A DNA stretch of 37,014 bases. It comes from Crocosphaera watsonii WH 8501. Its GTDB lineage: Bacteria > Cyanobacteriota > Cyanobacteriia > Cyanobacteriales > Microcystaceae. The notes below the pieces were generated by a model, which was not told the DNA's origin, did no database searches, and saw only the letters and a program-made list of their open reading frames with translations. Shown here piece by piece: positions 17,527-31,700 of the stretch. Position numbers and translations under genes: made by a program. The stretch is from NCBI RefSeq assembly GCF_000167195.1, contig NZ_AADV02000019.1, positions 1 through 37,014 on the forward strand. The letters run 5' to 3'. Numbering within the stretch: position 1 is the first letter of the stretch; every line of letters begins with the position of its first letter.

Positions 17527-17545
17527 TTATTTAGTTATCATTGTC
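17527..17545 (-). promoter_or_regulatory. Possible Fur-binding site
   Basis: The minus strand reads GACAATGATAACTAAATAA. The first two hexamers match the Fur repeat GATAAT GATAAT at 10 of 12 positions; the last third does not match. It lies 83 bp before the synthetase start. This is a weak match in AT-rich DNA and is considered only because the gene may make a siderophore. Confidence 0.25.
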
Positions 17546-17627
17546 AAAAAAATGCCTTAAACAAGCATAAATAGTCCAAAAATATCGCATTAATTATTTA
17601 TAAATCAGTATGTATTCTAGGGGTTTT

Positions 17628-19735
17628 ATGACAAACAAATACTCAACTTTAATAGCACTTTTGAAACATAGAGCTTGTTCCGAGCCTCATAAAACAGCAT
17701 TTTTATTTTTAGAAGATGGCGAAACCGAGACAGAAACCCTGACTTACCGACAGTTAGATGAAAGGGCGAGAGCGATCGCCGCGACATTACAAGCATTCGG
17801 CTTACAAGGGGAAAGAGCATTACTACTCTATCCTTCAGGATTTGATTATTTAGCTGCTTTTTTTGGTTGTCTCTACGCAGGGGTGATTGCTGTCCCGGCA
17901 TATCCCCCAGGAAGTAAAAGAAAAACATCCAGAATAGAGGCAATTGTCGCTGATTCGGAAGCGAAAGTTATTTTAACAACTAATACTCTACTATCAAAAA
18001 TAAAATCTTGGTTTTCTAATACAGAAACTCAGAATAGTTTGCAGTGGCTAACCACAGATAATCTGGATAACAGTATTCAAAATACCTGGCAAGAATTAGA
18101 GTTAAGTGAAAACACAATTGCTTTTCTACAATATACCTCTGGTTCGACCGGAACACCGAAAGGAGTAATGGTTAGTCATGGAAATATGCTGCATAACGCA
18201 GCAATGACCAATCGTTGGATGAAATATTCTCCTGAAAGTAAACTTGTATCTTGGCTGCCTATCTATCATGATATGGGATTAATTGGGGGGATACTACAAC
18301 CTATTTATGGCTGCTTCACCTGTGTCTTGATGCCTCCAACTGCTTTTTTGCAACGCCCTTATCGTTGGCTGCAGGCAATTTCCCGTTATGGTGAGACTAC
18401 TAGCGGTGGACCCAATTTTGCTTATGAACTCTGTTGTGAAAAAATTACCGCCGAACAACGGTCTTCCTTAGACTTACGAAGTTGGCAAATGGCTTTCAAC
18501 GGGGCTGAACCTATTCGATCTGAAACACTACAACGTTTTAGTGATACCTTTGCTGAGTGTGGTTTCAGTTCTCAAGCTTTTTATCCTTGTTATGGTATGG
18601 CAGAAGCAACTCTACTTGTTTCCGGAGAGAATAGGGAGAGCAGAGAAGACAACAACAGTGGCAACCCCTCTTATAAAACTAAAAGTATCGACAGATCCGC
18701 TTTAGCCGAAGATCGCATTGTGGAAGCTAAACAGGAAAATGATGCTGGTAAATCACTTATCCCTGAGAAGACAGACACAATAAGAAATGTTCCCCAGAAT
18801 TTTGTGAGTTGTGGTGAAAGCATTCCTGGGCAAGAAATTGCTATAGTCAATCTTGAAACATTTACTAAGTGTCAACCTAACTCTGTTGGAGAAATTTGGG
18901 TACGTGGTCAAAGTATTGCGCAAGGTTATTGGAATCGAATACAAGAGACCGAACAAACATTTAAAGCTCGTTTAACAAACAATGAAAAAGATTATTTTTT
19001 ACGAACTGGAGATTTAGGTTTTTTAGACGAAGAAGGTGAACTATTTATTACTGGTAGGTTGAAGGATTTAATTATTATTCGGGGACGTAATCTTTACCCT
19101 CAAGATATTGAACTCACAGCAGAAACCAGTCATCAGGCTTTACGTTTGGGAAGTAATGCAGCTTTTGTAGTTGAGGAAAATAAAGAAGAAAAATTAGTTA
19201 TTATCCAAGAATTAGAGTTTCGAGCTAAACCCAATCTGGAAGAAGTCCTCATTGCTATCCGACAAGCAGTTACAGAATTTCATGAAATCGAAGTTTATAG
19301 CGTAGTCTTGATTAAACCAGGGAGAATTCCAAAAACCTCCAGTGGAAAGATTCAACGCAGGGCAACCCGTCAAATGTTTTTAAAAGGTACTTTGGATATC
19401 GTTGCTAATAGTGTTCTAGAGACAGAGAAAGTTGTTGGCATAGAGACGAAGTTAACAAGGAGAGAGCTTTTAGAACTATCTAAGCAACAATCTCAATCAG
19501 AATTAGAAATCTATTTGCGATCGCTTATTTTATCTATCCTGAGAAGAACCGATCAAGATATTGATCTAAACACACCATTAACCAATTTAGGATTAGATTC
19601 TATAAAAGTATTTGAATTTAAAAACAAGATTGAGGAAGATATGGGAGTCACTATACCCATAGAAGACTTTTTTGCTGAATTAAATATTAAATCACTTTGT
19701 AATCAAATATTAGCTCAACTTGATACACCTGTAGA
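17628..19735 (+). other. NRPS loading region: FAAL and ACP
   Basis: The fatty acyl-AMP ligase core has YTSGSTGTPKG (Y169), SWLPIYHDMGLIGG, GGPNFAYELC and a C-terminal SGKIQRRATR motif. The YPPGSKR and PIYHDMGLIGG motifs favour a FAAL over an acyl-CoA ligase. The ACP carries the phosphopantetheine Ser in LGLDSIKVFE (S658). Together they load a free fatty acid from the cytosol without CoA and pass it to C1. The gene contains HIP1 sites at 17772 and 19517. Confidence 0.9.
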
Positions 19736-22700
19736 GGCATCAAGAGCAATCATTCCAACTCACCGAGATGGTAATTTTTATCAGTTATCCTTTGCTCAAA
19801 AAAGAATCTGGTTTTTAGCAGAACTAGAACCAGATAATCCCTTCTACAACATTTCTGGTACGGTTCGGATACAAGGACATTTGAACTTGGAAGTATTAGA
19901 ACAAAGCTTCAACGAAATTATCCGTCGTCATGAAACTCTCAGAACCAATTTTCAGACCAGAGATGGCAAAGCAGTGGCCGTAATTGCCTCTGAAAGACCA
20001 ATAAAACTATCAATAGTAGATGTTAGTTCTTTAAGTGGTTCAACTCAAGAAGAAAAAGTCAAACAAGAAACAGCAGAAGAGGCAGAAAAACCTTTTGACA
20101 TCAGCAATGACCCTTTGTTGAGGGTCAAATTATTACGCCTTGAACAAGAAGAAAATCTCATTCTTGTGACCCTGCATCATATCATCTCTGATGGTTGGTC
20201 AATTGGTGTCTTACTACAAGAGTTAACAACACTTTATACTAACTTTTATAATCAAGAGCCTCTTGCCCTTCAAGAACTACCAATACAGTATGTAGATTTT
20301 GCCGCTTGGCAGAGACAATGGTTACAAGGAGAAGTCCTCGAAAATCAGATGTCTTATTGGCTAAAGCAACTAGAAAATGCGCCAGAAGTATTGGAATTAC
20401 CAGCAGATAACCCTAGGCAAGCTATTCAAAGCTATCGTGGGAAAATCTACTCCTTTAACCTATCAAAAGAACTGTCTACATCTCTAAATGAATTGAGTGA
20501 GCAACAGGGAACCACATTATTTATGACCCTATTAGCAGGTTTCCAAACCTTACTATGGCGTTATACGGCACAAGAAGATATTGTGGTAGGTTCCCCCATT
20601 GCTAACCGTAATCGAGCAGAAGTAGAAGGGCTAATTGGCTTTTTTGTCAATAGCCTAGTATTAAGAACGAACCTCGCAGGAAATCCCAGCTTTGAAGAAC
20701 TATTAAAACAGGTACGAGAGGTAGCACTGGGAGCGTATGCCCATCAAGATGTACCCTTTGACTTATTAGTGGAGCGACTGCAACCAGAGCGACAATTAAG
20801 TCATAATCCACTATTTCAGGTGGTATTTGCCCTTCTCAATACCCCTATGTCAGATTTAGATTTACCGGATGCAACGTTAACTGTATTGCGGAATGATAGT
20901 GGCATAGCTCGGTGTGATTTAATCTTATACATGACAGAAACTGAGTCAGGGATAGCAGGGCAATTTGAATATAATACAGATTTATTTGAGGAAAAGACAA
21001 TCTCAAGAATGGCAGGGCATATTCAAACCCTATTATCAGCCATAGTAGAAAATCCTCAACAAAAAGTCTCTGAAATCCCCTTACTAAGAGCCACAGAACG
21101 TCATCAGTTATTAGTAGAATGGAATGAGACAGAACTTGAATATTCTCAAAATAAGTGTATTCATCAGTTGTTTGAAGAACAAGTTAAAACAAAACCAAAT
21201 GGTATAGCAGTGGTGTTTGAAGAGCAACAATTAACTTATGAAGAACTGAATAAAAAAGCCAATCAATTAGCCCATTATTTAATCAAGTTGGGAGTGAAGC
21301 CCGATAGCTTAGTAGGAATATGTGTAGAACGTTCTCTGGAGATGATTATTGGGGTATTAGGCATCTTAAAAGCAGGAGGAGCATACCTTCCTATTGACCC
21401 TGATTATCCACAAGAACGAATAGAATATATGCTAACGGATTCAGAAGTTAATATTTTATTGACTCAAGAAAGATTAGTAGAAAAATTACCTGAGAATAAT
21501 AGTCAAATTATTAGTCTAGATACTGATTGGTCACAGATCGCCACCAAAAGTGACATCAATCTCAATCAGGAGATAAATGCTGAGAATTTAGCCTATGTAA
21601 TTTATACCTCTGGTTCCACAGGCAAGCCAAAAGGTGTCATGATTGAACATCAAGGAGTTTGTAACTTAGCCCAAGTTCAAAGAGAACGATTTAAAGTCAA
21701 CTCTTCAAGTCGAATATTTCAATTTGCCTCCTTTAGTTTTGATGCTTGTGCTTGGGAAATAGTGATGGCATTGCTATCAGGAGCAAGATTAGTCATCACA
21801 GACAAAGACAAAAAATTGCCAGGAGAAAATCTGGAGAAAACCCTGAATGAGTATGGAATTACACACATAACATTACCTCCTTCAGCCTTAACCGTAATGT
21901 CTCCTGAAAATTTAACCCAAGTCAAAACAATCATACTAGCAGGAGAAGCTTGTCCAGGAACATTAGCAGCTTTATGGCAAGAAGGAAGAGACTTGTTTAA
22001 TGGTTATGGTCCAACAGAAGATACAGTTTGTGCCACAATCGGAGAATATCAACAAGACTTAGAAAAACTTCCCATTGGTCGTCCTATTGCTAATCAACAA
22101 GTTTACATTCTAGACAAAAATTTAGAACCAGTACCCATAGGTGTATCAGGTGAACTGCACATAGGAGGAGATGGGTTAGCCAGAGGCTATTTAAACAGAC
22201 CTGAATTGACAGCAGAAAAATTTATTAGTAACCCTTGGAACTCTGCTGAAAAATTATATAAAACAGGAGATTTAGCCAGATATTTAGCAGATGGAAATAT
22301 TGAGTTTGTGGGAAGAATCGACGATCAAGTAAAGATACGAGGTTTCCGCATAGAATTAGGGGAAGTTGAAACAGCACTTGATAGTCATCCCCAAATTCAA
22401 CAAGCTGTGGTCATTCCCCGAGAAGATGGTCCAGGGAATAAACGCCTTATTGCCTATGTAGTTTGCGACGGAAAAAATCAATCTCAACCTACCGAGGAAC
22501 TAGAATCATCACAAATCGACCAATGGCAACAACTTTGGCAACAAACATATGGTCAGAGCGATGGGGAGTCAGAAACCATTGAAAAACCCACCTATAACAC
22601 CATCGGTTGGAAAAGTAGCTATACAGGTGAGGACATCCCCGTTGAGCAGATGTATCAATGGGCCGATAACACCGTCAAGCGGATTTTAACATTACAACCA

Positions 22701-25700
22701 AAACAGGTTTTAGAGATTGGTTGTGGTTCAGGAATGTTATTGTTCCAGATTGCCCCTCGTTGCTTGAGTTATTATGGGGCTGATATGAGCGCACCAGCTT
22801 TAGATTATGTTGGGGGGCAAATTAAGAAATTAGGAGAGAGTTTCGCTAATGTCAGTCTCCAACAAAAACTAGCTCATGATTTTACGGATGTAAAAGAAGG
22901 TAGCTTTGATACTGTTATCATCAACTCAGTTGTACAGTATTTTCCCAATATTGATTATTTAGTAGAGGTTTTACAAGGTGCAGTTAACAGTTTGGTACAA
23001 GGAGGCCGCATATTTGTCGGCGATGTTCGTAGTTTACCCTTATTAGAAACTTTCCATACAGCCATCAATTTTGAGAGAGCTTCAGATTCATTAAGCATTA
23101 ACGAATTCAGAAAGCAAATAAAAACTTCTTTCAATCAAGAGAAAGAATTGGTCATTGACCCGGCCTTTTTCCTAGCGTTAAGGGAGCATTTCCCCCAAAT
23201 CACACAGGTGGAAATACAGCTAAAACAAGGTGATTATCATAATGAACTTACTTTGTACCGTTATGATGTAATACTCCATGTTGCCCAAGGAGTGTCGAAT
23301 CCAGTCACCCCTCAATGGCTCAACTATGACCAAGACGGTTTAAATTTAGGCGCTATTAAGCAACTTTTAGTTGATGAGCAACCAGAAATTATCGGTGTAA
23401 GAAATATACCAAATGCTCGTTTGCTCAAGGAAGTAACCTTGGAAAAAGAGCTTTCTCAAGCTATTGCAGAAGCAACCGTTGGTCAATTGCGTGATATCTT
23501 GCAACAGCAAAAACTTGTTGGAATAGAACCAGAAGAGTTATGGGGTTTAGACAAGGATTTCCCTTATTCAGTACATATTAATTGGTCATCTCTTGGTGAT
23601 AATAGTTGCTATGATGTCATTTTTGTGCGGAAGGAATCCCAACAGGGGCAACAGAAGATAATTCCTAACTTTGGAGTTAATTCTGCTGTTAAACCATGGA
23701 GTGCTTATGCTAACAATCCTTTGCAGCAAGAGTCGAATCGAAATCTGATTTCGCAACTACCTGAGTTCCTCCTTTCCAAATTACCAAATTACATGGTTCC
23801 CAGTGCGTTTGTTACTTTAGAAGCACTACCCTTAACCCCCAATGGTAAGATTAATAGGAAAGCATTACCAGACCCCTTAGAAACACAAATATTATCAGAA
23901 GAAATAGTCCTCCCCTCGACACCAATTGAGGAATTATTAGCAGATATTTGGACTGAAATATTGGGGATAGAAACAGTAGGAGTTAATAATAACTTCTTTG
24001 AATTAGGAGGACATTCCTTAATTGCTACTCGTGTTGTTTCCCAAATTCGACAAGTATTTAACGTAGAACTTCCTTTACGTAGTTTATTTGAAAAACCGAC
24101 CATTGCTGAGTTAGCCAAAGAAATTGAAAAAGTAATCAATTCAGATGTAGAGGTTGAGTTCGTTAGTATTGAAAGAGTTTCTCGGAATAGAGAATTACCC
24201 CTATCCTTTGCCCAACAAAGACTGTGGTTTTTAGCTGAACTAGAACCAGATAGTCCCTTTTACAACATCTCTGGGGCAGTTAAATTACAAGGACAATTAA
24301 ATGTAGAAGCCTTAGAACAAAGCTTCAACGAAATAGTCCGTCGTCATGAAAACCTGAGAACCAATTTCCAAACCAGAGACGGTCAAGCAGTAGCAGTAAT
24401 TTCCCCTGAAAGACCCTTAAATCTATCAACAGTAGATATTAGCTCTCTCAATGGTTCAACTCAAGAAGAAAAAGTAAGACAAGAGATTACAAAAGAGGCA
24501 GAAAAACCCTTTGATATTAGCAAAGACCTTCTACTCAGAATAAAACTATTACATCTTGGAGAAGAAGAAAATATAGTCTTAGTGACCATGCATCACATCA
24601 TCTCTGATGGTTGGTCAATGGGTGTCTTCATCAAAGAACTAGGAACACTTTATACGAACTTCTGTAACCAAGAACCCATTTCCCTCCAAGAACTACCAAT
24701 ACAATACGTAGACTTTGCAGCGTGGCAAAGAGAATGGTTACAAGGAGAAGTCCTAGAAAATCAAGTTTCTTATTGGCTCAAACAATTAGAAAACACACCA
24801 AAACTATTAGAATTACCCACAAATAAGCCAAGACCTGCAATTCAAACCTTTAATGGTGCAACCCATTCATTCGAGTTATCAAAAGAACTCTCTTTAGCTC
24901 TAAATAAATTGAGCCAGCAGAAGGGAAGCACCTTATTTATGACTCTCTTGGCAGGTTTCCAAACACTGCTATGGCGTTATACGGCACAAGAAGATGTTGT
25001 AGTAGGTTCCCCAATTGCTAACCGTAATCGAGGAGAAATAGAAGGGCTAATTGGCTTTTTTGTCAACACCTTAGTATTGAGAACAAACTTAGCAGAAAAT
25101 CCCAGTTTCTCTGAATTATTAGAACAGGTTAGAGAAGTAACATTAGGAGCATACAGCCATCAAGATGTACCCTTTGAGTTATTAGTAGAAAGACTACAAC
25201 CAGAAAGGGATTTAAGTCATAGTCCACTCTTTCAAGTGATGTTTGTGCTTCAAAATGCACCCATGTCAGCCTTAGAATTACCAGGTGTAACTTTAACCTC
25301 ATTAGAAAATAAGCATCAGACAGCTAAGTTTGATTTAAGTCTGTATATGACAGAAACAGAATCAGGGTTAGTGGGTAACTTTGAATACAATACAGATTTA
25401 TTTGAAGAAAAGACAATTACGAGAATGGTGGGACATTTAGAAAGATTATTGTCAGCCATTGTTGCTAACCCACAACAGCCTTTGTCAGACTTACCTTTGC
25501 TTAGTGAACCAGAGCGACATCAATTATTGTGGGAATGGAATCAAACAAAAGTTGAATATCCTCAAAATCAATGTATTCATCAATTATTTGAAGCCCAGGT
25601 AGAAAAGACTCCCGAGGCAGTAGCAGTAGAGTTTGAAGGGCAAAAATTAACCTATCAAGAACTTAATAAAAAAGCCAATCAAGTCGCTCATTATTTGCGT

Positions 25701-28700
25701 TCTTTAGGAGTCAAACCAGAAGTATTAGTAGGAATTTATATTGAACGTTCTTTGGAAATGGTGATTGGACTCTTAGGCATCCTCAAAGCAGGTGGAGCCT
25801 ATGTTCCTCTAGAGCCAACTTATCCCACAGAGCGTATTCAGTACCTCCTGGAAGATTCAAAGGTTGCTATTTTATTAACTCGAAACCATTTAATAACAAC
25901 CTTACCCGAGTATCAAGGGCGTATTATCTCTTTAGATACAGACCCCGAATTGATGACTATTGAGAGAAAAGATAACCCCGTTAGTGGATTATCAAGGGAT
26001 AATTTAATTTACATTATTTATACTTCAGGCTCCACAGGAAAACCAAAAGGAACCATGAATACTCATCAAGGAGTAGTTAATCGTTTACTTTGGATGGAAG
26101 AGACTTATCAACTAACCTCCAGGGATAAAGTTTTACAAAAAACTCCCTTTAGTTTTGATGTATCTGGTTGGGAATTTTGGTGGCCATTAATGACAGGAGC
26201 TTGTTTAGTGGTAGCTCAAACAGAAGGACATAAAGACCCATCCTATCTCATCAAGTTGATAAAAGAAAAACAAATAACAATCCTTCATTTTGTGCCTTCG
26301 ATGTTGCAGATATTTCTCGAAGAAGCAGATGAGGAATCATGTAGTAGTTTGAGAAAAGTATTTTGTAGTGGAGAAGCATTAACAGTTGCCTTGCAAGAGA
26401 AGTTTTTGAGCATTCTAAAAGCAGAATTACACAATCTTTATGGGCCAACAGAAGCAGCTATTGATGTCACCTTCTGGCAGTGCCAAGTAGACAGTAAGCT
26501 ATCAAGTGTACCTATTGGTCGTCCAGTAGCTAATACTCAGACATACATTTTAGATGCTAATTTGCAACCTGTTCCGGTGGGTGTACCAGGAGAATTGTAT
26601 TTAGGGGGTGTGCAGTTAGCACGGGGTTATCTAAACCGGCCAGAATTAACAGCAGAAAGATTTATTGAAAATCCATTTAGTGAAGACTTTAGCTCCCCCC
26701 GTTTATACAAAACAGGAGATTTAGTCCGTTATCTTGCTGATGGCAATATTGAATATTTAGGTCGTATAGACAACCAAGTTAAAATACGAGGTTTCCGCAT
26801 TGAGTTAGGGGAAATAGAAACTTTATTAGCTTCTCATCCGGAAGTTTTGGAAACAGTTGTCATACCTAAAGAGGAAACACCTGGGAACAAACGCTTAGTA
26901 GCTTACCTGGTGATAAGACCAGAAATAACTATCAAAATTGAGGAAATAAGACAATTTCTCAAAGCAAAATTACCAAATTATATGATTCCCAGTGCATTTG
27001 TCACCTTAGAAGCACTACCACTAACTCCTAACGGAAAGGTTGACCGAAAAATATTATTAGAATCTCAAGAAGAAATCAGCCGAAGCAAGGAATATGTAGC
27101 TCCAGAGACAGAAATAGAGGAAACCTTAGTCAAAATTTGGCAAGAAGTTTTGCTCCTGGAAAAAGTGGGCATCCACGACAACTTCTTTGAAATTGGTGGA
27201 GACTCAATACTTAGTATTAAAGTAGTTTCCCGAGCTAAAAATGCAGGTTTACAGATAAGAAGCAAACAAATATTTGAAAATCAAACCATAGCAGAATTAG
27301 CTCTAGTAGCCAAGATAAAAACAGAAACCATCGCTGAACAAGGGATAGTAACAGGAATAGCCCCTCTAACACCAATTCAAAAATGGTTCTTAGACAAAAA
27401 TCCTAAAGAAGCTCATCATTTTAACCAATCAGTAATATTAGAAATTCCAGGGGAAATCGAAGCAGAAATTGTAGAAAAATCGGTTCAAAAATTATTAGAA
27501 CATCATGATGCCCTACGGTTAAGGTTCAACAGAGAAACATTAGAAGATAAACAAATAAACGAAGGTTTAGGAGTAACAAACCTATTAACGATAGTAGATT
27601 TGTCATCAACCCCCAAAGAATATCAAGGGGAAAGAATAGCAGAAATAGCCACAGAATTTCAAGGAAGTCTAAACTTGCGAAATGGTCCATTAATGCAAGT
27701 TGTGCTATTCAATCTAGGAGAAGCAGATAACAATCGGTTGCTAATTATTATTCATCACTTAGTAGTAGATGGAGTGAGTTGGCGAATTTTATTATCAGAT
27801 CTAGAAGAAATATCACAAAAACTAACAGCACAAGAGCCAGCCAAACTAAGAGAAAAAACAATAGCATTTATCAAGTGGGCAGAAGAATTAAACAAGTATG
27901 CACAAACTGAAGAAGTAGAAGCAGAGTTAGACTATTGGCTATATAAAAATTGGACAAAAACTGGAGTAATACCCTTAGATTGTGAAGAAAAAGAACCAGA
28001 AAATCTAGTAGGAGATGTAGTTCAAGTATCGAGAAAACTGAGTGTAGAAGCAACCAGAAAATTACTAGGAGAAGTAAATGAAGCTTACAATACACAGATT
28101 AATGACATACTACTAAGTGCCTTAAAAATAGTATTGGGGGAATGGACAAATTCCTCAAGCGTAATAATAAACTTAGAAGGACATGGCAGAGAAGAACTAT
28201 TTGAGGAAGTGGACTTATCAAGAACAGTGGGTTGGTTTACCAGTTTATTCCCAGTGCTATTGGAAACACCAGAACAGATACAAATAGGAGAAATTATTAA
28301 ATCAATAAAAGAACAACTAAGAGAAATTCCCAATCGAGGAATGGGCTACGGAATCTTGCGTTACTTGAGTGAATCCCCTGATATAAAGGAAAAAATAGCA
28401 GCAATTCCCCAGGGGGAGATAAGTTTTAATTACTTAGGACAATTTGACCAAGTAGGAGAAGAGACTGGATGGAAATTTGCTAAAGAACCAAAAGGAGTTA
28501 ATCAGAGTTTAAAGCAGAATCGTGACCACATTCTTGATATTAATAGTTTGATAATAGAAGGAAAATTACAGATAGAGTGGACTTACAATAAGAATCTTCA
28601 TAGTCAGGAAACTATTGAAAAGTTAGCCAAAAAATATCTAAAGACTCTCGAAAATATAATAGAACATTGTCAACAAGAAGAAACTTTTGGGTACACACCA

Positions 28701-31700
28701 AGTGATTTCCCCTCTGCTCAGTTGAATCAATTACAAATCGATGAGTTGTTAGCTGGATTCAAAACTAAAAACATCTCTTCAGTATATCCCTTATCTCCCA
28801 TGCAAGAAGGAATGTTATTCCACACAATTTCTGAACCAGAAAGTGGGGTATATTTTCAGCAAATAGCATTGGGATTAACAGGTAATATCGAGTTATTAGC
28901 CTTTGAATCAGCTTGGCAAAAAGTGGTAGATAGACATTCGGTATTACGGACATTCTTTGTTGCCGAAGATGTAGAAAAACCATTACAAATCGTTCTTAAA
29001 CAAGTGAAACTACCTTGGGAGAACATGGATTGGAGAGGTTTATCTCAACAGAAACAACAAGAACAACTAGACGAATTATTATCAAGTCAAAGACTCGAAG
29101 GATTCCAGTTAAACCAAGCCCCCTTGATGAAGTGTATCTTAATTGAACTCAGTGAAAATAACTACAAATTTGTACTGAGTAGCCACCACATTCTCATGGA
29201 TGGATGGTGTTTACCAATTATCTTTAAAGAAGTTTTAAGTATCTATGAAGCTGAGATTCAAGGGAAAAATTTTAACTTACCAAGACCGCGTCCTTATGAA
29301 GATTATATTGATTGGTTGAAACTTCAAAATAAAGAAACCGCTTCTCAGTTTTGGCAAGAAACCTTACAAGGATTCACTGCACCCACTCCTCTAGTAGTAG
29401 AAAAAAGTCAGTATCAGACTCAACTAAATAAATCAAATTATCAAGAAATTGAATTACGTTTGTCTCCTCAACTGAGCAGAGAATTACAAGCTCTAAGCCA
29501 GAAATATCATCTGACTTTATCCACCATAATGCAAGGGGTCTGGGGTTTACTCTTAAGTGGTTACAGTGGGGAAGAAGATATAGTCTTTGGGGTGACGGTT
29601 TCAGGTCGTCCCCCTAGTTTGCCTGAGGTAGAAAAGAGAGTTGGATTGTTCATCAATACCTTACCATTGCGTATTCAAATCCCCCCCCAACAGCAGTTAA
29701 TTCCTTGGTTGGAAGAAATCCAACAGTTAATGTCACAAGCACAGGATTACGCTTACACACCTCTAGTTGATATTAAAGCTGTAAGTGAGGTGCCTGGGGG
29801 AATGCCTCTGTTTGAAACGATTATGGTGTTTGAGAATTATCCCATAGGCCGTTCTTTAACAAAAGATAGTGCATTAGAAATAAGCAAAATACAGTCTTTT
29901 GAACAAACTAATTATCCCTTAACTGTAATGGCCGTACCTGGAGAGCAGTTATTGATTAGGGTTAGTTACGATACGGTTCGTTTTGAATCAGAGACCATTG
30001 AGCGAATGTCAGAACATTTAGAGACTATGTTCTCAGCAATAGTTAAAAATCCTCAACAACGAGTAAGGGAAATACCTTTATTAACAGAAACTGAGCGACA
30101 TCAATTATTGTGGGAATGGAATGATACAAAAGTTGAATATTCTCTCTTATGCGTTGATCAACTATTTGAAGCCCAGGTAGAAAAAACACCCGATGCAGTA
30201 GCAGTGGAGTTTGAAGACCAAAAATTAACTTATCAGCAACTAAACACCAAAGCTAATCAACTCGCTCATTATCTGCGTTGTTTGGGAGTAAAACCAGAGG
30301 TATTAGTAGGAATTTGTGTCGAACGTTCTTTAGAAATGGTGATTGGACTCTTAGCCATCCTCAAAGCAGGTGGAGCATACCTCCCATTAGACCCTAATTA
30401 TCCTCAAGAAAGAATCCAATTTATCCTAGAAGAAACCCAAGTCCCAGTATTGCTAACCCAAGCATCTCTTCTGGATGCAATGCCGAAACACAGAGCGCAA
30501 GTGCTTTGTATCGATAAGGATAGTCCCGATATTGAACAGCAAAGTCAGGAAAACATCACCTCTGAAGTAACTACAGATAATTTAGCCTATACCATCTACA
30601 CATCAGGTTCCACAGGCAAACCCAAAGGAGTACAAATTCCTCATAGTGCATTAAGTAACTTTTTGTTCTCCATGAAAGAAGAACCAGGGTTAAGCTCAAA
30701 AGATACCTTATTAGCAGTAACAACTTACTCCTTTGACATTGCTGCTTTGGAACTATTCTTACCCCTGGTAGTAGGCGCACGTTTAATAGTCGCTTCTCAG
30801 GAGATAGTTGCAGACGGAACCCAGTTATTAGCCACACTGACAGACTCAAAAACCACCGTGATGCAAGCCACACCTGCCACCTGGAAGCTACTCATAGCAG
30901 CAGATTGGCAGGGGAATGAGCAACTAAAAGTTCTCTGTGGAGGTGAAGCCTTACCCTCACAACTAGCCAGCGAATTATTGGAAAGATGTGAATCATTATG
31001 GAATATGTACGGTCCAACAGAAACCACTATCTGGTCAGCCGTATCTGAGATTAAGACAGATAGTCAACTGATAAGCATTGGTAATGGTATTGCCAACACA
31101 CAACTATATATCCTAGACCAATCAAGTCAATTAGTACCAGTAGGAGTAGTAGGGGAGTTATGTATTGGTGGGATGGGATTAGCAAGAGGCTATTTTGAGC
31201 GTCCTGAGTTAAATAAAGAAAAATTTATCTATAACCCCTTTAGTGAAGAAGAAAGTCGGATCTATAGAACTGGGGACTTAGCCAGATATTTACCCAATGG
31301 AGAGATAGAATATCTTGGTCGTATAGACAACCAAGTTAAAATACGAGGTTTCCGTATTGAGCTAGGAGAAATTGAAACACAAATAGCTCAATATACAGCA
31401 GTAAAAGAAGCCGTGGTAATAGCGAGGGAAGATATAGCAGGGGATAAAAGATTAGTAGCTTATATTGTTCCTCAAGAAGAGTTAGCAGTTAATCCCAGTG
31501 AGTTGAGGGAATTTTTAGGAGAAAAACTGCCTAATTACATGATTCCCAGTGCTTTTGTCATGTTAGAAAAATTACCCCTAACACCCAATGGCAAGATTGA
31601 TCGCAAAGCATTACCGGAACCTCAAGAAACAGAAATATTATCAGAAGAAATAGTCCTCCCCTCAACACCAATTGAGGAATTATTGGCAGGTATTTTGTCA

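Larger units (their letters stand above)
16560..17627 (+). other. Long non-coding region upstream of the synthetase gene
   Basis: No convincing gene is seen in this 1.07-kb stretch. It contains a duplicated block with a TTGACtttGTCAA dyad (16675 and 16839), three further dyads (17162-17180, 17191-17202, 17241-17262), a palindrome GTAC-ttat-GTAC (16643-16654) and a possible Fur site (17527-17545). Two 24-codon open frames (16956-17030 and 17236-17310) are present but unsupported. It most likely holds the promoter and a long leader for the synthetase. Confidence 0.6.
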
